In this document: positions 21,177-30,310 of the stretch, piece by piece
Layout of the letters: every line of letters starts with the position of its first letter
Numbering within the stretch: position 1 is the stretch's first letter
Translations under genes and position numbers: made by a program
Origin: Serratia symbiotica
GTDB taxonomy: Bacteria; Pseudomonadota; Gammaproteobacteria; Enterobacterales; Enterobacteriaceae
Assembly: GCF_000821185.2 (NCBI RefSeq)
Contig: NZ_CP050855.1
Location: 2,356,001-2,420,000 of the forward strand
Reading direction: 5' to 3'
Length of the DNA: 64,000 bases
The notes under the pieces: model-generated
Told to the model about the DNA's origin: nothing
What the model saw: the letters and a program-made list of their open reading frames with translations, nothing else
Databases searched by the model: none

Positions 21177-21893
21177 ATGTTCGAATGGATTGTAGATCCC
21201 AATGCTTGGTTAGCCTTAGGTACGTTGACCATTCTTGAGATCATATTGGGTATTGATAACATTATTTTCCTTTCCCTGGTGGTGGCCAAGCTGCCGAAAA
21301 CCCAGCAGAACAAAGCACGCCGTCTGGGCCTAGCCGCTGCCATGCTGATGCGTTTGGCGTTGCTTGGTTCCATCACTTGGGTGATCCGCCTGACGCATCC
21401 GCTGTTCAGCATCATGGCTCATAGCGTTTCCGCCCGCGATCTGATCCTGCTGTTGGGCGGGCTGTTCCTGATTTGGAAAGCCAGCAAAGAGATCCACGAA
21501 ACTATCGAGGGTCCGCGAGAAGAGCAGCATACTCAGGTGCACAGCTTCTTCGGCGCGATCATGCAAATCATGCTATTGGACATCATTTTTAGCCTGGACT
21601 CGGTGATCACCGCAGTGGGGCTATCCGATCACTTGTTTATCATGATGGCAGCGGTGGTGTCCGCCGTTGGCGTGATGATGTATGCCGCCCGGCCAATCGG
21701 CGAGTTTGTTAACCACCATCCATCGGTGAAAGTGTTGGCGCTGGCGTTTTTGATCCTGGTGGGGTTTACCCTAATGCTGGAAAGCTTCCAGGTGCATGTG
21801 CCAAAAGGTTATATTTACTTCGCCATGTTCTTCTCGATGGCGGTCGAGACACTCAACTTAATGCGCAGTAAAAAGGGCGGCGTTTCTAAATGA
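21177..21893 (+). CDS. ygdQ: TerC family integral membrane protein YgdQ
   Basis: 238 residues with about seven membrane helices. The TerC signature residues are in EIILGIDNIIFLSLV and DIIFSLDSVITAVGL, where paired Asp residues inside helices are thought to bind metal. Start at 21177 (MFEWIVDPNAW) follows AGGG and matches the family; the frame runs back to 21090 but the added residues are not conserved. Family members are linked to metal export or co-translational metal supply; substrate unknown here. Confidence 0.92.
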   Translation: MFEWIVDPNAWLALGTLTILEIILGIDNIIFLSLVVAKLPKTQQNKARRLGLAAAMLMRLALLGSITWVIRLTHPLFSIMAHSVSARDLILLLGGLFLIWKASKEIHETIEGPREEQHTQVHSFFGAIMQIMLLDIIFSLDSVITAVGLSDHLFIMMAAVVSAVGVMMYAARPIGEFVNHHPSVKVLALAFLILVGFTLMLESFQVHVPKGYIYFAMFFSMAVETLNLMRSKKGGVSK

Positions 21894-22045
21894 GATCCCC
21901 TTATAGGAGCCACGCCGCACTGGATCCGCTTTTCCCACTATCTCGGCCTTGATTATAGTGGATCTTTCGTCGTCACCTGATACCTGGCTCCTGTTTCACC
22001 TTACTGAATAAACCATAAGCGCTAACCAGAAAAGGAAGACTGTTA

Positions 22046-23086
22046 ATGCAATACCACCGTATTCCCCATAGTTCGTTGGAAGTGAGTGTGCTGGGACTAG
22101 GCACCATGACTTTTGGCGAACAAAACACGCAAGCCGATGCCCATGCACAGTTGGACTATGCACTAGCCGCAGGCATCAACCTGATAGATACCGCCGAGAT
22201 GTACCCGGTGCCACCCCGTCCAGAAACCCAGGGGCTGACTGAGCACTATATTGGCCGTTGGATCAAGGCACGCGGTAACCGCGAGAAAATTGTGCTGGCC
22301 AGTAAAGTCTCCGGGCCAGTGCGCGGCAACGACAGCAGCATCCGTCCGCAGCAAGCGCTGGATCACAAAAATATCCGCGCCGCACTGGACGCCAGCTTGC
22401 AGCGGTTGAACACCGATTATCTCGACTTGTACCAGCTTCACTGGCCACAGCGCTCTACTAACTGCTTTGGCAAACTCAATTATCAGTACAGCAATAAGAA
22501 AGCAGCGGTCACACTGTTGGAAACCTTGGAAGCACTGACTGAGCAGGTACGCGCGGGTAAAATCCGTTATATTGGGGTTTCCAACGAGACGCCGTGGGGG
22601 GTGATGCGTTATCTGCAACTGGCAGAGAAGCACGAATTGCCGCGCATCATCTCGATTCAGAACCCTTACAGCCTATTAAACCGCAGCGTTGAAATCGGTC
22701 TGTCAGAGATCAGCCAACATGAGGGGGTCGAACTGCTGGCCTATTCCAGCCTGGCGTTCGGTACTCTGAGTGGCAAATACCTCAACGGTGCCCAACCAGT
22801 TGGTGCGCGCAATACGCTGTTTAGCCGTTTCAACCGCTATTCCGGGCAGCAAGCCCAGCTAGCGATTGGTGAGTATGTGACGCTGGCTAAAAAGCACGGG
22901 CTAGACCCTTCGCAGATGGCATTAGCATTTGTACGCCAGCAGCCATTCGTCGCCAGCACCCTGCTGGGTGCCACCACACTGGAACAGTTGAAAACCAACA
23001 TCGACAGTTACAATGTCGTGTTGGGTGAGGACGTGCTGCAAGCGCTTGAGGAAATTCACACCCGTTTCACCATTCCGGCACCTTAA
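22046..23086 (+). CDS. tas: Aldo-keto reductase Tas
   Basis: NADP(H)-dependent aldo-keto reductase family protein, 346 residues, colinear with E. coli Tas ([41 protein letters not shown]). The AKR catalytic set is visible: Asp and Tyr in DTAEMYPV, Lys in ASKVSG, His in YQLHWPQR. C-terminal cofactor segment [16 protein letters not shown]. coli tas lies next to lplT and ygdR; here ygdR is absent and lplT is a stub. Physiological substrate not known. Confidence 0.95.
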   Translation: MQYHRIPHSSLEVSVLGLGTMTFGEQNTQADAHAQLDYALAAGINLIDTAEMYPVPPRPETQGLTEHYIGRWIKARGNREKIVLASKVSGPVRGNDSSIRPQQALDHKNIRAALDASLQRLNTDYLDLYQLHWPQRSTNCFGKLNYQYSNKKAAVTLLETLEALTEQVRAGKIRYIGVSNETPWGVMRYLQLAEKHELPRIISIQNPYSLLNRSVEIGLSEISQHEGVELLAYSSLAFGTLSGKYLNGAQPVGARNTLFSRFNRYSGQQAQLAIGEYVTLAKKHGLDPSQMALAFVRQQPFVASTLLGATTLEQLKTNIDSYNVVLGEDVLQALEEIHTRFTIPAP

Positions 23087-23091
23087 CGATA

Positions 23092-23520
23092 CGGGATGTG
23101 CTTTATTTCATTACTGCGCATGGCGTTGCGACAGCCAAAGCGCAGTGATAGCCCGCGCATACACCACGCCAAAACCGCCCAAACGCCCACCAACGGCACG
23201 TTCCACTTCACCACCAGCGAGTACAGCTCCAGCCCCAGCAGCATGGCAGCGTTTTTGCCCAAATTCTGTACCACAATGGCATTACCAGCACCGACCAAAC
23301 GTTTGCGGCATTCCTGTAACAGCGCGTTCAGTGGCACCACGAAGAAACTGCCCAGCGTGCCAATGATCGTTAACAGCACATGGACGTTAAGCACCGTGAT
23401 TTTCAGTACAAAAAATCACCACTCCGTCACCAGTCAGCATGCAATGCCAGACGGTCTTTAGCGTGACAACCGCACGGCCGCGGCCACAATGCCGCCGCCA
23501 CCACGACATTCAGCAACGAT
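23092..23520 (-). pseudogene. lplT: Lysophospholipid transporter LplT, C-terminal remnant
   Basis: The minus strand encodes [19 protein letters not shown] and [20 protein letters not shown], matching the C-terminal part of LplT, with a further match in another frame just upstream (AVVTLKTVWHCMLTGDGVV against the LplT VTLETVSRCMPAG region). At least one frameshift separates them, and everything encoding the first two thirds is gone. aas, which normally follows lplT, and galR are also missing. Confidence 0.88.
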
Positions 23521-23556
23521 GGCGGGCATTATCGGCGATGCCCAATTCCAGGAGGC

Positions 23557-23647
23557 AAAAAAAAACCTACGCATCGACGTAGGCTGGTGTAATGAATTTG
23601 GGTTCAACATGCAAGGCGCTGAAACTCACCAAAAAATAACCTTTGGG
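23557..23647 (-). ncRNA. omr: OmrA/OmrB-type small regulatory RNA
   Basis: On the minus strand the transcript would start CCCAAAGGT at 23647, run through a GGTGAG segment and TTGAACC, then ATTACACCAGCCTACG, and end in a terminator hairpin CCTACG/CGTAGG with at least nine U. E. coli OmrB has CCCAGAGGT, GGTGAAG, GGGTTGAGC, GAATTACACCAGCCTGCG and the same hairpin-U tail, so the conserved 5' seed and 3' end both match. Omr RNAs repress outer-membrane receptor genes such as cirA and fecA and also ompR. E. coli carries omrA and omrB between aas and galR, which fits this position. Only one copy is seen. Confidence 0.88.
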
Positions 23648-23697
23648 ATGCACAATTTATCGCGTCACGGTGAAAACCTTCCAGCAGGCAATCGCAA

Positions 23698-23720
23698 CGT
23701 TAAGCCACAAAGTGTAACCA
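23698..23720 (-). promoter_or_regulatory. OmpR-like box upstream of the Omr RNA
   Basis: Minus strand GGTTACACTTTGTGGCTTAACG lies about 51-73 bases before the inferred RNA start, the distance at which OmpR acts on E. coli omrA/omrB. It resembles the OmpR consensus with two direct GTTAC/CTTAAC-type half sites. A -10-like TAAATT lies near 23660. Confidence 0.6.
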
Positions 23721-23770
23721 GCGGTATAGCACATTGCCAAGCCTGATCATTCCCTCTATCGTTACAGCGG

Positions 23771-25033
23771 TCAAACCTGTTCCAGCGCGATCAATTCTTC
23801 GATGGTCTGGCGGCGGCGGATCAGGCACGGCACCCCGTTCTCGAACAGCACTTCCGGCAGCAGCGGTCGGCTGTTGTAGTTGGAGGACATCGATGCGCCG
23901 TATGCCCCGGTGTCATGAAACACCAGATAATCGCCCACTTTCACCGGCGGCAGTGAGCGGGTTTCCACGCCGCCCCCTGCCTGCTGGGTAAATACATCCC
24001 CGGATTCGCACAGCGGGCCAGCGATCACCGTTTCGCGCAGCGGTTGCTGTGCCAACTCCCGGCCATCTGCTGGCAGCAGGGAGATATGGTGATAACTGCC
24101 ATACATCGCCGGGCGCATCAAATCGTTAAACCCGGCGTCCACCAGCACAAAGTGTCGGCTACCCATGTCCTTCACCGCGCGCACCTCAGCCACCAGCACC
24201 CCGGCCTCAGCCATCAGAAAACGCCCCGGCTCAATTTCCAGATGCACCGGATGGCCCAGATGGGCAGCAATACGCTCGCGGGCGCTGTTCCACAAGCCAA
24301 AATAGTGTTCAGTATCAATCGCTTCTTTTCCATACTGGTAAGGAATCGACAATCCTCCCCCAGCAGAAATGGCACTGATATCCTGACCGAGTGCGATCAC
24401 TTGTTGCACCATCGCATCACAGACGCGCTCCAGATGCTGATAATCAACGCCTGAACCGATGTGCATATGCACGCCGATCAATTTCATGCCATAGTGTTGG
24501 ATTTTTGCCACCGCTTGCGGCAAATCGGCATACCAAATGCCGTGCTTACTGTTTTCACCGCCGGTATTGGTTTTCTGGCTGTGTCCGTGACCAAAGCCTG
24601 GGTTGATACGCAACCACACCGGATGCCCAGCGGAAACCGGACCAAGCTGATCCAGCATATCACTGGAGCCAGCGTTTACCGGGATGTTCAACTCACTGAC
24701 GCGCACCAACGTAGCCTGATCCAGCACATCGGCAGTAAACACCATCTCACACGATGCACCGCCCGGTTGAAAACCAGCCTGCAACGCACGTTCAATTTCC
24801 CCTAGCGATACCGAGTCCACCTTCACGCCCTGTTCACGCATCAGGCGCAAAATATGGATGTTCGAACATGCTTTCTGAGCAAAGCGAATCACGTCAAAAT
24901 GACGCAACTGAGCGATGCGTTGGCGGATGATATCCGCATCATAGGCCCAGACCGGGCAACCAAAACGCGGCGGTAAAGCCAGCAGGTTGGCGGCGTTCAG
25001 GGCTGTACTGTTGTCATTTAACGGGCAAGGCAT
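23771..25033 (-). CDS. lysA: Diaminopimelate decarboxylase
   Basis: PLP enzyme for the last step of lysine synthesis (meso-diaminopimelate to lysine and CO2). 420 residues. Alanine-racemase-type barrel with the PLP lysine in RFAQKACSNIHILR, HIGSGVDYQHLERV, the glycine-rich SAGGGLSIPY loop, EPGRFLMAEAG, and the decarboxylase CESGDVFT cysteine, which acts across the dimer. Divergent from lysR with a 129-base gap. Likely activated by LysR when lysine is low, as in E. coli. Confidence 0.97.
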   Translation of the reverse strand: MPCPLNDNSTALNAANLLALPPRFGCPVWAYDADIIRQRIAQLRHFDVIRFAQKACSNIHILRLMREQGVKVDSVSLGEIERALQAGFQPGGASCEMVFTADVLDQATLVRVSELNIPVNAGSSDMLDQLGPVSAGHPVWLRINPGFGHGHSQKTNTGGENSKHGIWYADLPQAVAKIQHYGMKLIGVHMHIGSGVDYQHLERVCDAMVQQVIALGQDISAISAGGGLSIPYQYGKEAIDTEHYFGLWNSARERIAAHLGHPVHLEIEPGRFLMAEAGVLVAEVRAVKDMGSRHFVLVDAGFNDLMRPAMYGSYHHISLLPADGRELAQQPLRETVIAGPLCESGDVFTQQAGGGVETRSLPPVKVGDYLVFHDTGAYGASMSSNYNSRPLLPEVLFENGVPCLIRRRQTIEELIALEQV

Positions 25034-25162
25034 GGTGGTGTTCCCAAAGCGTAGGTGGTGACTAGGCGGCTATAATGCCGCACTTTTTACCAGCCGGAAA
25101 ATATCTATTTAGCTGAAGTCTATTCATTTATGATATGGCTTTCTCCATTACCGAATGGCCCT

Positions 25163-26086
25163 ATGCACGCGATAACCCTACGCCAAATTGAAATTTTCCG
25201 AGCGGTGATGACCACCGGCAACCTGACCGAGGCGGCAATGCTGCTGCACACCTCGCAGCCTACCGTCAGCCGCGAGCTGGCACACTTTGAAAAACGGATG
25301 CAGCTACAGCTATTCGCTCGGGTGCGCGGTCGATTGTCTCCCACAATGGAAGGGCTGCGGCTGTTTGAAGAGGTGCAGCGCTCCTATTACGGTCTCGATC
25401 GCATCGTCAATGCCGCCGCCAGCATCCGGCAGTTTCAACAAGCACAACTCTCGATAACCTGCCTACCGGTATTCTGCCAATCGCTGCTGCCAGCCGTGTG
25501 CAAACCCTTTATTGAGCGTTATCCAGAAGTCAGCTTCAGCATTATTCCGCAAGAGTCGCCACTGCTGGAAGAGTGGCTGTCGGCTCAGCGTTATGATTTG
25601 GGGTTAACGGAAAATAGGCTGACCCCAGCTGGCACCGAGCGGATGACGTTAATGACATTGAACGAGGTGTGCGTACTGCCTGCCGGGCATCCACTGTTGG
25701 CCAGAGAGATGCTGACACCACAGGATTTTGCCGGCCAGAACTATATCAGCCTGTCAAGCGCCGACAGTTACCGTCAGTTACTCGATACGTTGTTTAATGA
25801 GCAAGGGGTCGATCGCCGCCTGATAATGGAAACCCATAACGCTGCATCAGTCTGCGCGATGGTAAAAGCTGGGGTTGGACTATCGATTATCAATCCGTTG
25901 ACGGCGCTCGACTACGCCAGCAGCGGCGTGCACCTGCGACCATTCAGCATCGATGTACCCTTTACCGTCAGCCTCATCCGTCCACGGCATCGCCCCTCAT
26001 CAACCCTGGTCACGGCATTTATTGAACATTTACACCAACAGGCAGAGAGGTTGCCCGCCCGTCTGACGGCGTTTATCAGCCGCTGA
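25163..26086 (+). CDS. lysR: LysR, transcriptional activator of lysA
   Basis: Founding member of the LysR family. 307 residues from MHAITLRQIEIFRAVM at 25163; the frame reaches 25130 but the added residues lie outside the family. Helix-turn-helix NLTEAAMLLHTSQPTVSREL at about residues 20-40, then effector-binding halves (LSITCLPVFCQSLLPAV, ASVCAMVKAGVGLSIINPLTA). Divergent from lysA. ygeA, the usual next gene, is absent. Confidence 0.95.
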   Translation: MHAITLRQIEIFRAVMTTGNLTEAAMLLHTSQPTVSRELAHFEKRMQLQLFARVRGRLSPTMEGLRLFEEVQRSYYGLDRIVNAAASIRQFQQAQLSITCLPVFCQSLLPAVCKPFIERYPEVSFSIIPQESPLLEEWLSAQRYDLGLTENRLTPAGTERMTLMTLNEVCVLPAGHPLLAREMLTPQDFAGQNYISLSSADSYRQLLDTLFNEQGVDRRLIMETHNAASVCAMVKAGVGLSIINPLTALDYASSGVHLRPFSIDVPFTVSLIRPRHRPSSTLVTAFIEHLHQQAERLPARLTAFISR

Positions 26087-26114
26087 CCGGACGTTTGGAG
26101 CGGCTGAAGGTCAC

Positions 26115-26385
26115 TGGACGATGGCCGCTACCGCCAGCAGCACGCTGGTCATCCCCCCACCAATGCGATATCTTCCGCCAGTACCAGCATTTGGCGGCAA
26201 CGTTCCAACGTGTGTTCCCCGGCATCTGTGAGCTGAGATTACGAAGTAGTGCGATGCAATAAACGCGCACCTATTGCTCCATCTATACAAGTTAGTGGGT
26301 GAATCTCCAGCGTCTTTGCAACAGCAATTAGGCTGCCCCGACCACGATGGTGATAAAAAATTTAGCGGCGGTAATGTGATCCATG
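26115..26385 (-). pseudogene. LysR-type regulator, decayed
   Basis: The minus strand starts MDHITAAKFFITIVVGAA then stops. In other frames come GARLLHRTTS and, past a stop, LTDAGEHTLERCRQMLVLAEDIALVG. These match successive parts of the N-terminal DNA-binding half of LysR-type regulators. At least one stop and frameshifts break it, and the effector domain is missing. It sat divergent to the neighbouring hydrolase gene and may once have controlled it. Confidence 0.75.
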
Positions 26386-26501
26386 ATTCGTTCGATTCAT
26401 GCAATGAATAATTGCTCATTATCCGGTTTTTTTATCACTGTATGCAGTCTAACGTTCTAAAATCATTAAGCATTAACTGATACTCATAAGGAACTTTAGA
26501 T

Positions 26502-27386
26502 ATGTTTAAGAAACTATTGCTGACCCTGCTCTTCACCGGCTTTACCGCCCTGAACGCTTGCGATGTAGAGGCCCATGCCCTAAGTATGGAGGTGTTTAAC
26601 CCTGGCGAAAAAAGCATATTCCCAGTTTCTTCCGAAATTATCAGCGGCAAACACGAGGTGGCGTTGATTGACGCCCAGTTCCAGCGCGATGATGCCGAAG
26701 AACTGGTGAAAAAGATCAAAGCCACCGGAAAAAAACTGACTACGGTTTACATCAGCCATTCCGACCCGGATTTCTACTTCGGTTTGGACGTGATTAAAGC
26801 CGCTTTCCCGGACGCGAAAATTATCGCTTCTCCGAGTACCATTAAAGACATCAACGCCACTAAAGACGGCAAACTGGCCTACTGGGGGCCAATCCTTAAA
26901 GACAACGCGCCAAAATTGCTGGTGATACCAGAACCGTTGCATGGCGACAGCTTTACCATTGACAGCCAGACAGTGGAAGTGAGAGGTCTGTTTGGCCCAA
27001 CGCCTGATCGCACCTTCGTGTGGGTCCCAGCACTGAAAGCGGTTGTGGGCGGTGTGGCGGTAGCGGGCGACAACATTCATCCATGGGTTGCCGATAACCA
27101 GACGGTGATTTCCCGCGAGTACTGGCGGCACCAGCTACGGGACATCAAGACATTGAACCCCCGTGTCGTTATACCGGGTCACTTCCTGCCGGGTGCAGCC
27201 CTGACGTTGAAATCAGTTAACTTCACGCAAAAATACCTCACCACGCTGGAGGCCGAGCTGCCGAGGACGAAGGGTGCCGCCGCATTGACCACAGCAATGG
27301 AAAAACGCTATCCAAAACTGAAGGATAAGCCAAGCCTGGAAATAAGCGCGAAAGTATTGAAAGGCGAAATGAAGTGGCCACAATAA
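26502..27386 (+). CDS. Metallo-beta-lactamase-fold hydrolase, exported
   Basis: 294 residues with a signal peptide (MFKKLLLTLLFTGFTALNAC; Cys20 might even be a lipid site). MBL superfamily: the HxHxDH metal loop region reads ISHSDPDFYFGLDV at about residues 85-98, with Asp and Phe in place of two of the three His, so zinc binding is altered at one site. Later elements VAVAGDNIHPW and RVVIPGHFLPG supply the conserved Asp and His. Ribosome site AAGGAA precedes the ATG. Substrate unknown. It is flanked by a dead LysR gene on one side and an IS remnant on the other. Confidence 0.8.
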   Translation: MFKKLLLTLLFTGFTALNACDVEAHALSMEVFNPGEKSIFPVSSEIISGKHEVALIDAQFQRDDAEELVKKIKATGKKLTTVYISHSDPDFYFGLDVIKAAFPDAKIIASPSTIKDINATKDGKLAYWGPILKDNAPKLLVIPEPLHGDSFTIDSQTVEVRGLFGPTPDRTFVWVPALKAVVGGVAVAGDNIHPWVADNQTVISREYWRHQLRDIKTLNPRVVIPGHFLPGAALTLKSVNFTQKYLTTLEAELPRTKGAAALTTAMEKRYPKLKDKPSLEISAKVLKGEMKWPQ

Positions 27387-27387
27387 T

Positions 27388-27515
27388 GTAGTGACTACAA
27401 AAGTTAGACAGCGGAAATTAAGCACTCATGGCCTGAGTGCTGTACTCACTGGGTTCAGGCCATTTAACTTCAACTTGATCCTGCCATAGTTGTCAATGGC
27501 CGCACAGTGGCTCAT
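27388..27515 (-). mobile_element. IS3-family (IS150-like) transposase 3' remnant
   Basis: Minus strand encodes NYGRIKLKLNGLNPV, the typical C-terminal end of IS150-type OrfB, followed by stop. TGTAGTGACTACA at about 27389 marks a likely end. Only about 100 bases remain. Confidence 0.65.
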
Positions 27516-27546
27516 GGCTGTTGACCATAATATGGCTGTACGGCAT

Positions 27547-28299
27547 TTAACAGGATGGCGGGGAACCGCGTGGTGGCAGATAACTCTGCGGATCGAGTGC
27601 GGTAGCACGATAGCGGATTTGGAAATGCAAGAACACCGAATGAGTCCCACTGCTACCCATAGTGCCAATCTTCTGCCCTGCCTTCACATCCTGACCATTG
27701 CGTACCACTGTGGTGTCGTTATGGGCATAGGCGGTGATAAAATCCTCGCCGTGCTTAATCATGATCAGGTTGCCATAGCCACGCAGTTGGTTACCGACAT
27801 ACACCACCTTACCCTTGGCGGCGGTGTAAATAGGCTGACCACGTACTCCAGCAATATCAATGCCCTTGTTACCGCCATCTGCACTGGAGTAGTTCTGCAC
27901 CACTTTGCCATTGGTTGGCCAACGCCAGCAACGAGAGGCACCCGGCGACGGCAATTTAGCCAGCAGCGTACCGGAAGTGCTATTTTTGCGGCGATTTGTT
28001 GCCGTTTTGCTTGTCACACCGCCACTCAGGCGCAACTTTTGCCCCACATCCAGATTGTAGGGCGCAGGTATTTTGTTGATTCTGGCCAGATCACTGACTT
28101 CGTTGTCAGTGATCCAAGCGATGTAATACAGCGTATCGCCCCGTTTAACGGTATAGGATTTGCCGCTGTAGCTGCCCTTCGGCAATTTGTCGTAATCGCG
28201 GCTGAAACGGCTCTTACCGGAACACCCGGTCAGCAGTAGGCCCAATGCCAAACACATCACAGCACGGTGCCACCACGCAAGTTTGCTTCCTGTGCTCAA
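27547..28299 (-). CDS. ygeR: YgeR/ActS: lipoprotein with LysM and degenerate M23 (LytM) domain
   Basis: 250 residues, as E. coli YgeR. A signal peptide ends in the lipobox LLTGC. LysM domain at about residues 48-92 (YTVKRGDTLYYIAW). C-terminal peptidase M23 fold (GKVVQNYSSADGGNKGIDIAG, RGYGNLIMIKHG, HFQIRY) lacks the full zinc ligand set, so it is an activator rather than a hydrolase. E. coli YgeR (ActS) activates the amidase AmiC at division and stress. The tail PPRGSPPSC is the usual one. Confidence 0.93.
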   Translation of the reverse strand: MSTGSKLAWWHRAVMCLALGLLLTGCSGKSRFSRDYDKLPKGSYSGKSYTVKRGDTLYYIAWITDNEVSDLARINKIPAPYNLDVGQKLRLSGGVTSKTATNRRKNSTSGTLLAKLPSPGASRCWRWPTNGKVVQNYSSADGGNKGIDIAGVRGQPIYTAAKGKVVYVGNQLRGYGNLIMIKHGEDFITAYAHNDTTVVRNGQDVKAGQKIGTMGSSGTHSVFLHFQIRYRATALDPQSYLPPRGSPPSC

Positions 28300-28459
28300 A
28301 TTCTGTCCTCAGTTATCTTTTCAGGGGTTTGACCCGCGCCAGTCGGTGGACAAGAGTAACATTTGAGCAGAGCCCATCAAAAAACTTCAGAGAGTCTATG
28401 CTAACTAGGTGATGATTCATCAATTTACCACACGACAAAAGACGAAATGGAGTAATGCC

Positions 28460-29029
28460 ATGCTAAATCTAGACCGTAATAATTTACCCTTACTGAGTGC
28501 AGAAATCCTCAAAAAGCAGCGTACCCTACTGCTGATCATCGCTTTCTTGCTGCTGGTGGGCGGCATCCTGTGTTTGGTTACCCCCTTTGCCTCCGGCGCA
28601 ACACTGAGCATCGCCATCGGCATCCTGCTGATACTGAGTGGCATAGCACTGATTATCGGCATGATCGCCAACCGGGCGCAAAACACTTGGCCGATGATCG
28701 GCGGCATTCTATTGGGCCTGGCTTACCTGATTATCGGTTACGTATTCATCACCAGCCCAATGGCCGGTATTCTGGTGCTGGCGGTCTACCTCGCCGTACT
28801 ATTTACGCTCGGTGGCATTGCGCGCTTGGTGGCGGGTTACACCCGCCGTGGGCTACCCAGTAACTGGCTGCTGTTTGTGATTGGCGTACTAGATTTGATC
28901 ATCGCCTGGATGCTGGTCGGTTCGGGGCCAATAGCTTCAGTCACCCTGGTGACGACAATTGTCGGCATTGAAATGTTGATCAGTTCCTTCGGGCTGTTCC
29001 AAGCTGCTAACCTATTTAAACGCAGTTGA
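28460..29029 (+). CDS. hdeD: HdeD-like acid-resistance membrane protein (DUF308)
   Basis: 189 residues with six predicted membrane helices in DUF308 repeats (LLIIAFLLLVGGILCL, LSIAIGILLILSGIALIIGM, WPMIGGILLGLAYLIIGYVF). It aligns along its whole length with E. coli HdeD, e.g. LQFVIGVLDIIIAWM-type and SVTLVTTIVGIEMLISS. Start 28460 follows GGAG; the frame runs back to 28409 without support. HdeD gives acid resistance at high cell density in E. coli; hdeAB are not here. Confidence 0.88.
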   Translation: MLNLDRNNLPLLSAEILKKQRTLLLIIAFLLLVGGILCLVTPFASGATLSIAIGILLILSGIALIIGMIANRAQNTWPMIGGILLGLAYLIIGYVFITSPMAGILVLAVYLAVLFTLGGIARLVAGYTRRGLPSNWLLFVIGVLDLIIAWMLVGSGPIASVTLVTTIVGIEMLISSFGLFQAANLFKRS

Positions 29030-29269
29030 CCCCATCGCTGCTGCCGAAAACACTCAATCGGCGGCGGCTTTAGGCAATACCAAAGTTAACCAATCCCCTG
29101 CTCACGCACCCGATGAAGGTAGCGACAACATCACATGTCAGCACTGACTACTTGCTTTTCAACACAGATCAGCCTGGGCGGATCCCCCTAGAAGCGCTCT
29201 GCCATCAACGGACTAATCCTACTCATAGGGAATCGGCTAACTCTGACTGGCTTTCCGACAGCTCACTAT

Positions 29270-29815
29270 TCACCCGTGAACGCTGTTTCATACTGCTGAA
29301 CGCATACCAAATACCTGGTATTTTCACGTTCCCCTCTTCCACTACGATGGCAATAACGCTGCGTTGACGCCAGTTTGTCACTCTCGCTCCGGTAATCAGA
29401 TCATCCCGGCGATGACCTCTTTAAGGGAAGGTGTCCAGACGTTCACAGTAACTGATGATACCTTCTATATACTCCTGTGCCGTGGCAGCTCAGGCGGACT
29501 CAGCGATAAAGCGATATGGCGCAAGCAGTTATTCTTCTGCTTCCAATGCGACGATTACCTGACATGCCTTATCCCTTACCAACTTTCCTGAGTTCTTCTG
29601 CCAGTTTTCCCCGAAGCTGTACACTGCTTATACTGCGTTCTGGAGCAACCTCGGTGTCTCATATGCAGGCATAACCTGCTCATGCAGCCACTCTTCTACA
29701 GCCCGGTCACGAACTACCAACACGCCTAGCCTTTCACGGATAACTTCGCTTTCTGAAGCCTATACTCCCCGCTGGCAACCCGCGCTTTGATCTGAGGAAG
29801 AAAACTATCCCGCGT
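29270..29815 (-). pseudogene. parDE-like toxin-antitoxin pair, decayed
   Basis: Read on the minus strand, 29815 to about 29600 gives ParD antitoxin pieces in shifted frames (IKARVASGEY, then LVVRDRAVEEWLHEQVMPAY, then KLAEELRKVG). About 29595 to 29290 gives ParE-type toxin pieces (YIEGIISYCERLDTFP, RRDDLITGARVTNW, RSVIAIVVEEGNVKI). Several stops and frameshifts break both. The order antitoxin then toxin is canonical. No product is expected. Confidence 0.72.
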
Positions 29816-29826
29816 TTATTTTTTAT

Positions 29827-30310
29827 CTAATGCAGCAATTTTGCCTCCATCCGTTGATGAACAGCAGCGACAACATCACGGACGGGTTGAGAAGTGATCG
29901 TTTCTTTGCTTACCCACAGCATAAACTTAATGACAACTTTACCATTGTTTAAACGGTTCAGCCGAAAGTCAAGATAATAATGACTAGCCACCACCGGAAC
30001 CAGCGGTAAACCTGCACTACGTGCCAAGTGAAACACCCCTATTTTGAATAGGTTTTAACCCTTTACCCTAATTACGCGTTCCTTCTGGGAAAAAGCCAAA
30101 CAGACATGTTATCTCGCAACATTTTTCCTTTAGCTTTTTGCAATGCCTGCATAGCTTTCATCTTATTACTGTGCTCAATAAAAACATTGCCCGACAGCCA
30201 GTAAATTAGACCGAAGCATGGGAAATAGAGGATGCTTTTTTTGCCAACGCTGAACGCGCCAGAAGGTGGTCATACATTCAATGTGTTGATTGATGTCATA
30301 ACAGATAATT
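29827..30310 (-). pseudogene. PlsC-type 1-acyl-glycerol-3-phosphate acyltransferase, decayed
   Basis: The minus strand carries, in order, FPMLRSNLLAVGQ/GLIYWLSGNVFIEHSNK, KAMQALQKAKGKMLRDNM, SVWLFPEGTRN (the glycerol-binding FPEGTR block) followed directly by a TAG stop, then FHLARSAGLPLVPVVASHYY and RLNRLNNGKVVIKFM. All match the middle and C-terminal parts of PlsC. A stop and at least one frameshift kill it. The N-terminal acyltransferase HxxxxD region is lost where the IS1-like element begins. Confidence 0.8.

Noticed and set aside
29100..29830. Possible rRNA fragment, suggested by phrases that look like reversed 23S
   Set aside because: No run of conserved rRNA helices was found, while frameshift-tolerant reading gives ParD/ParE blocks.
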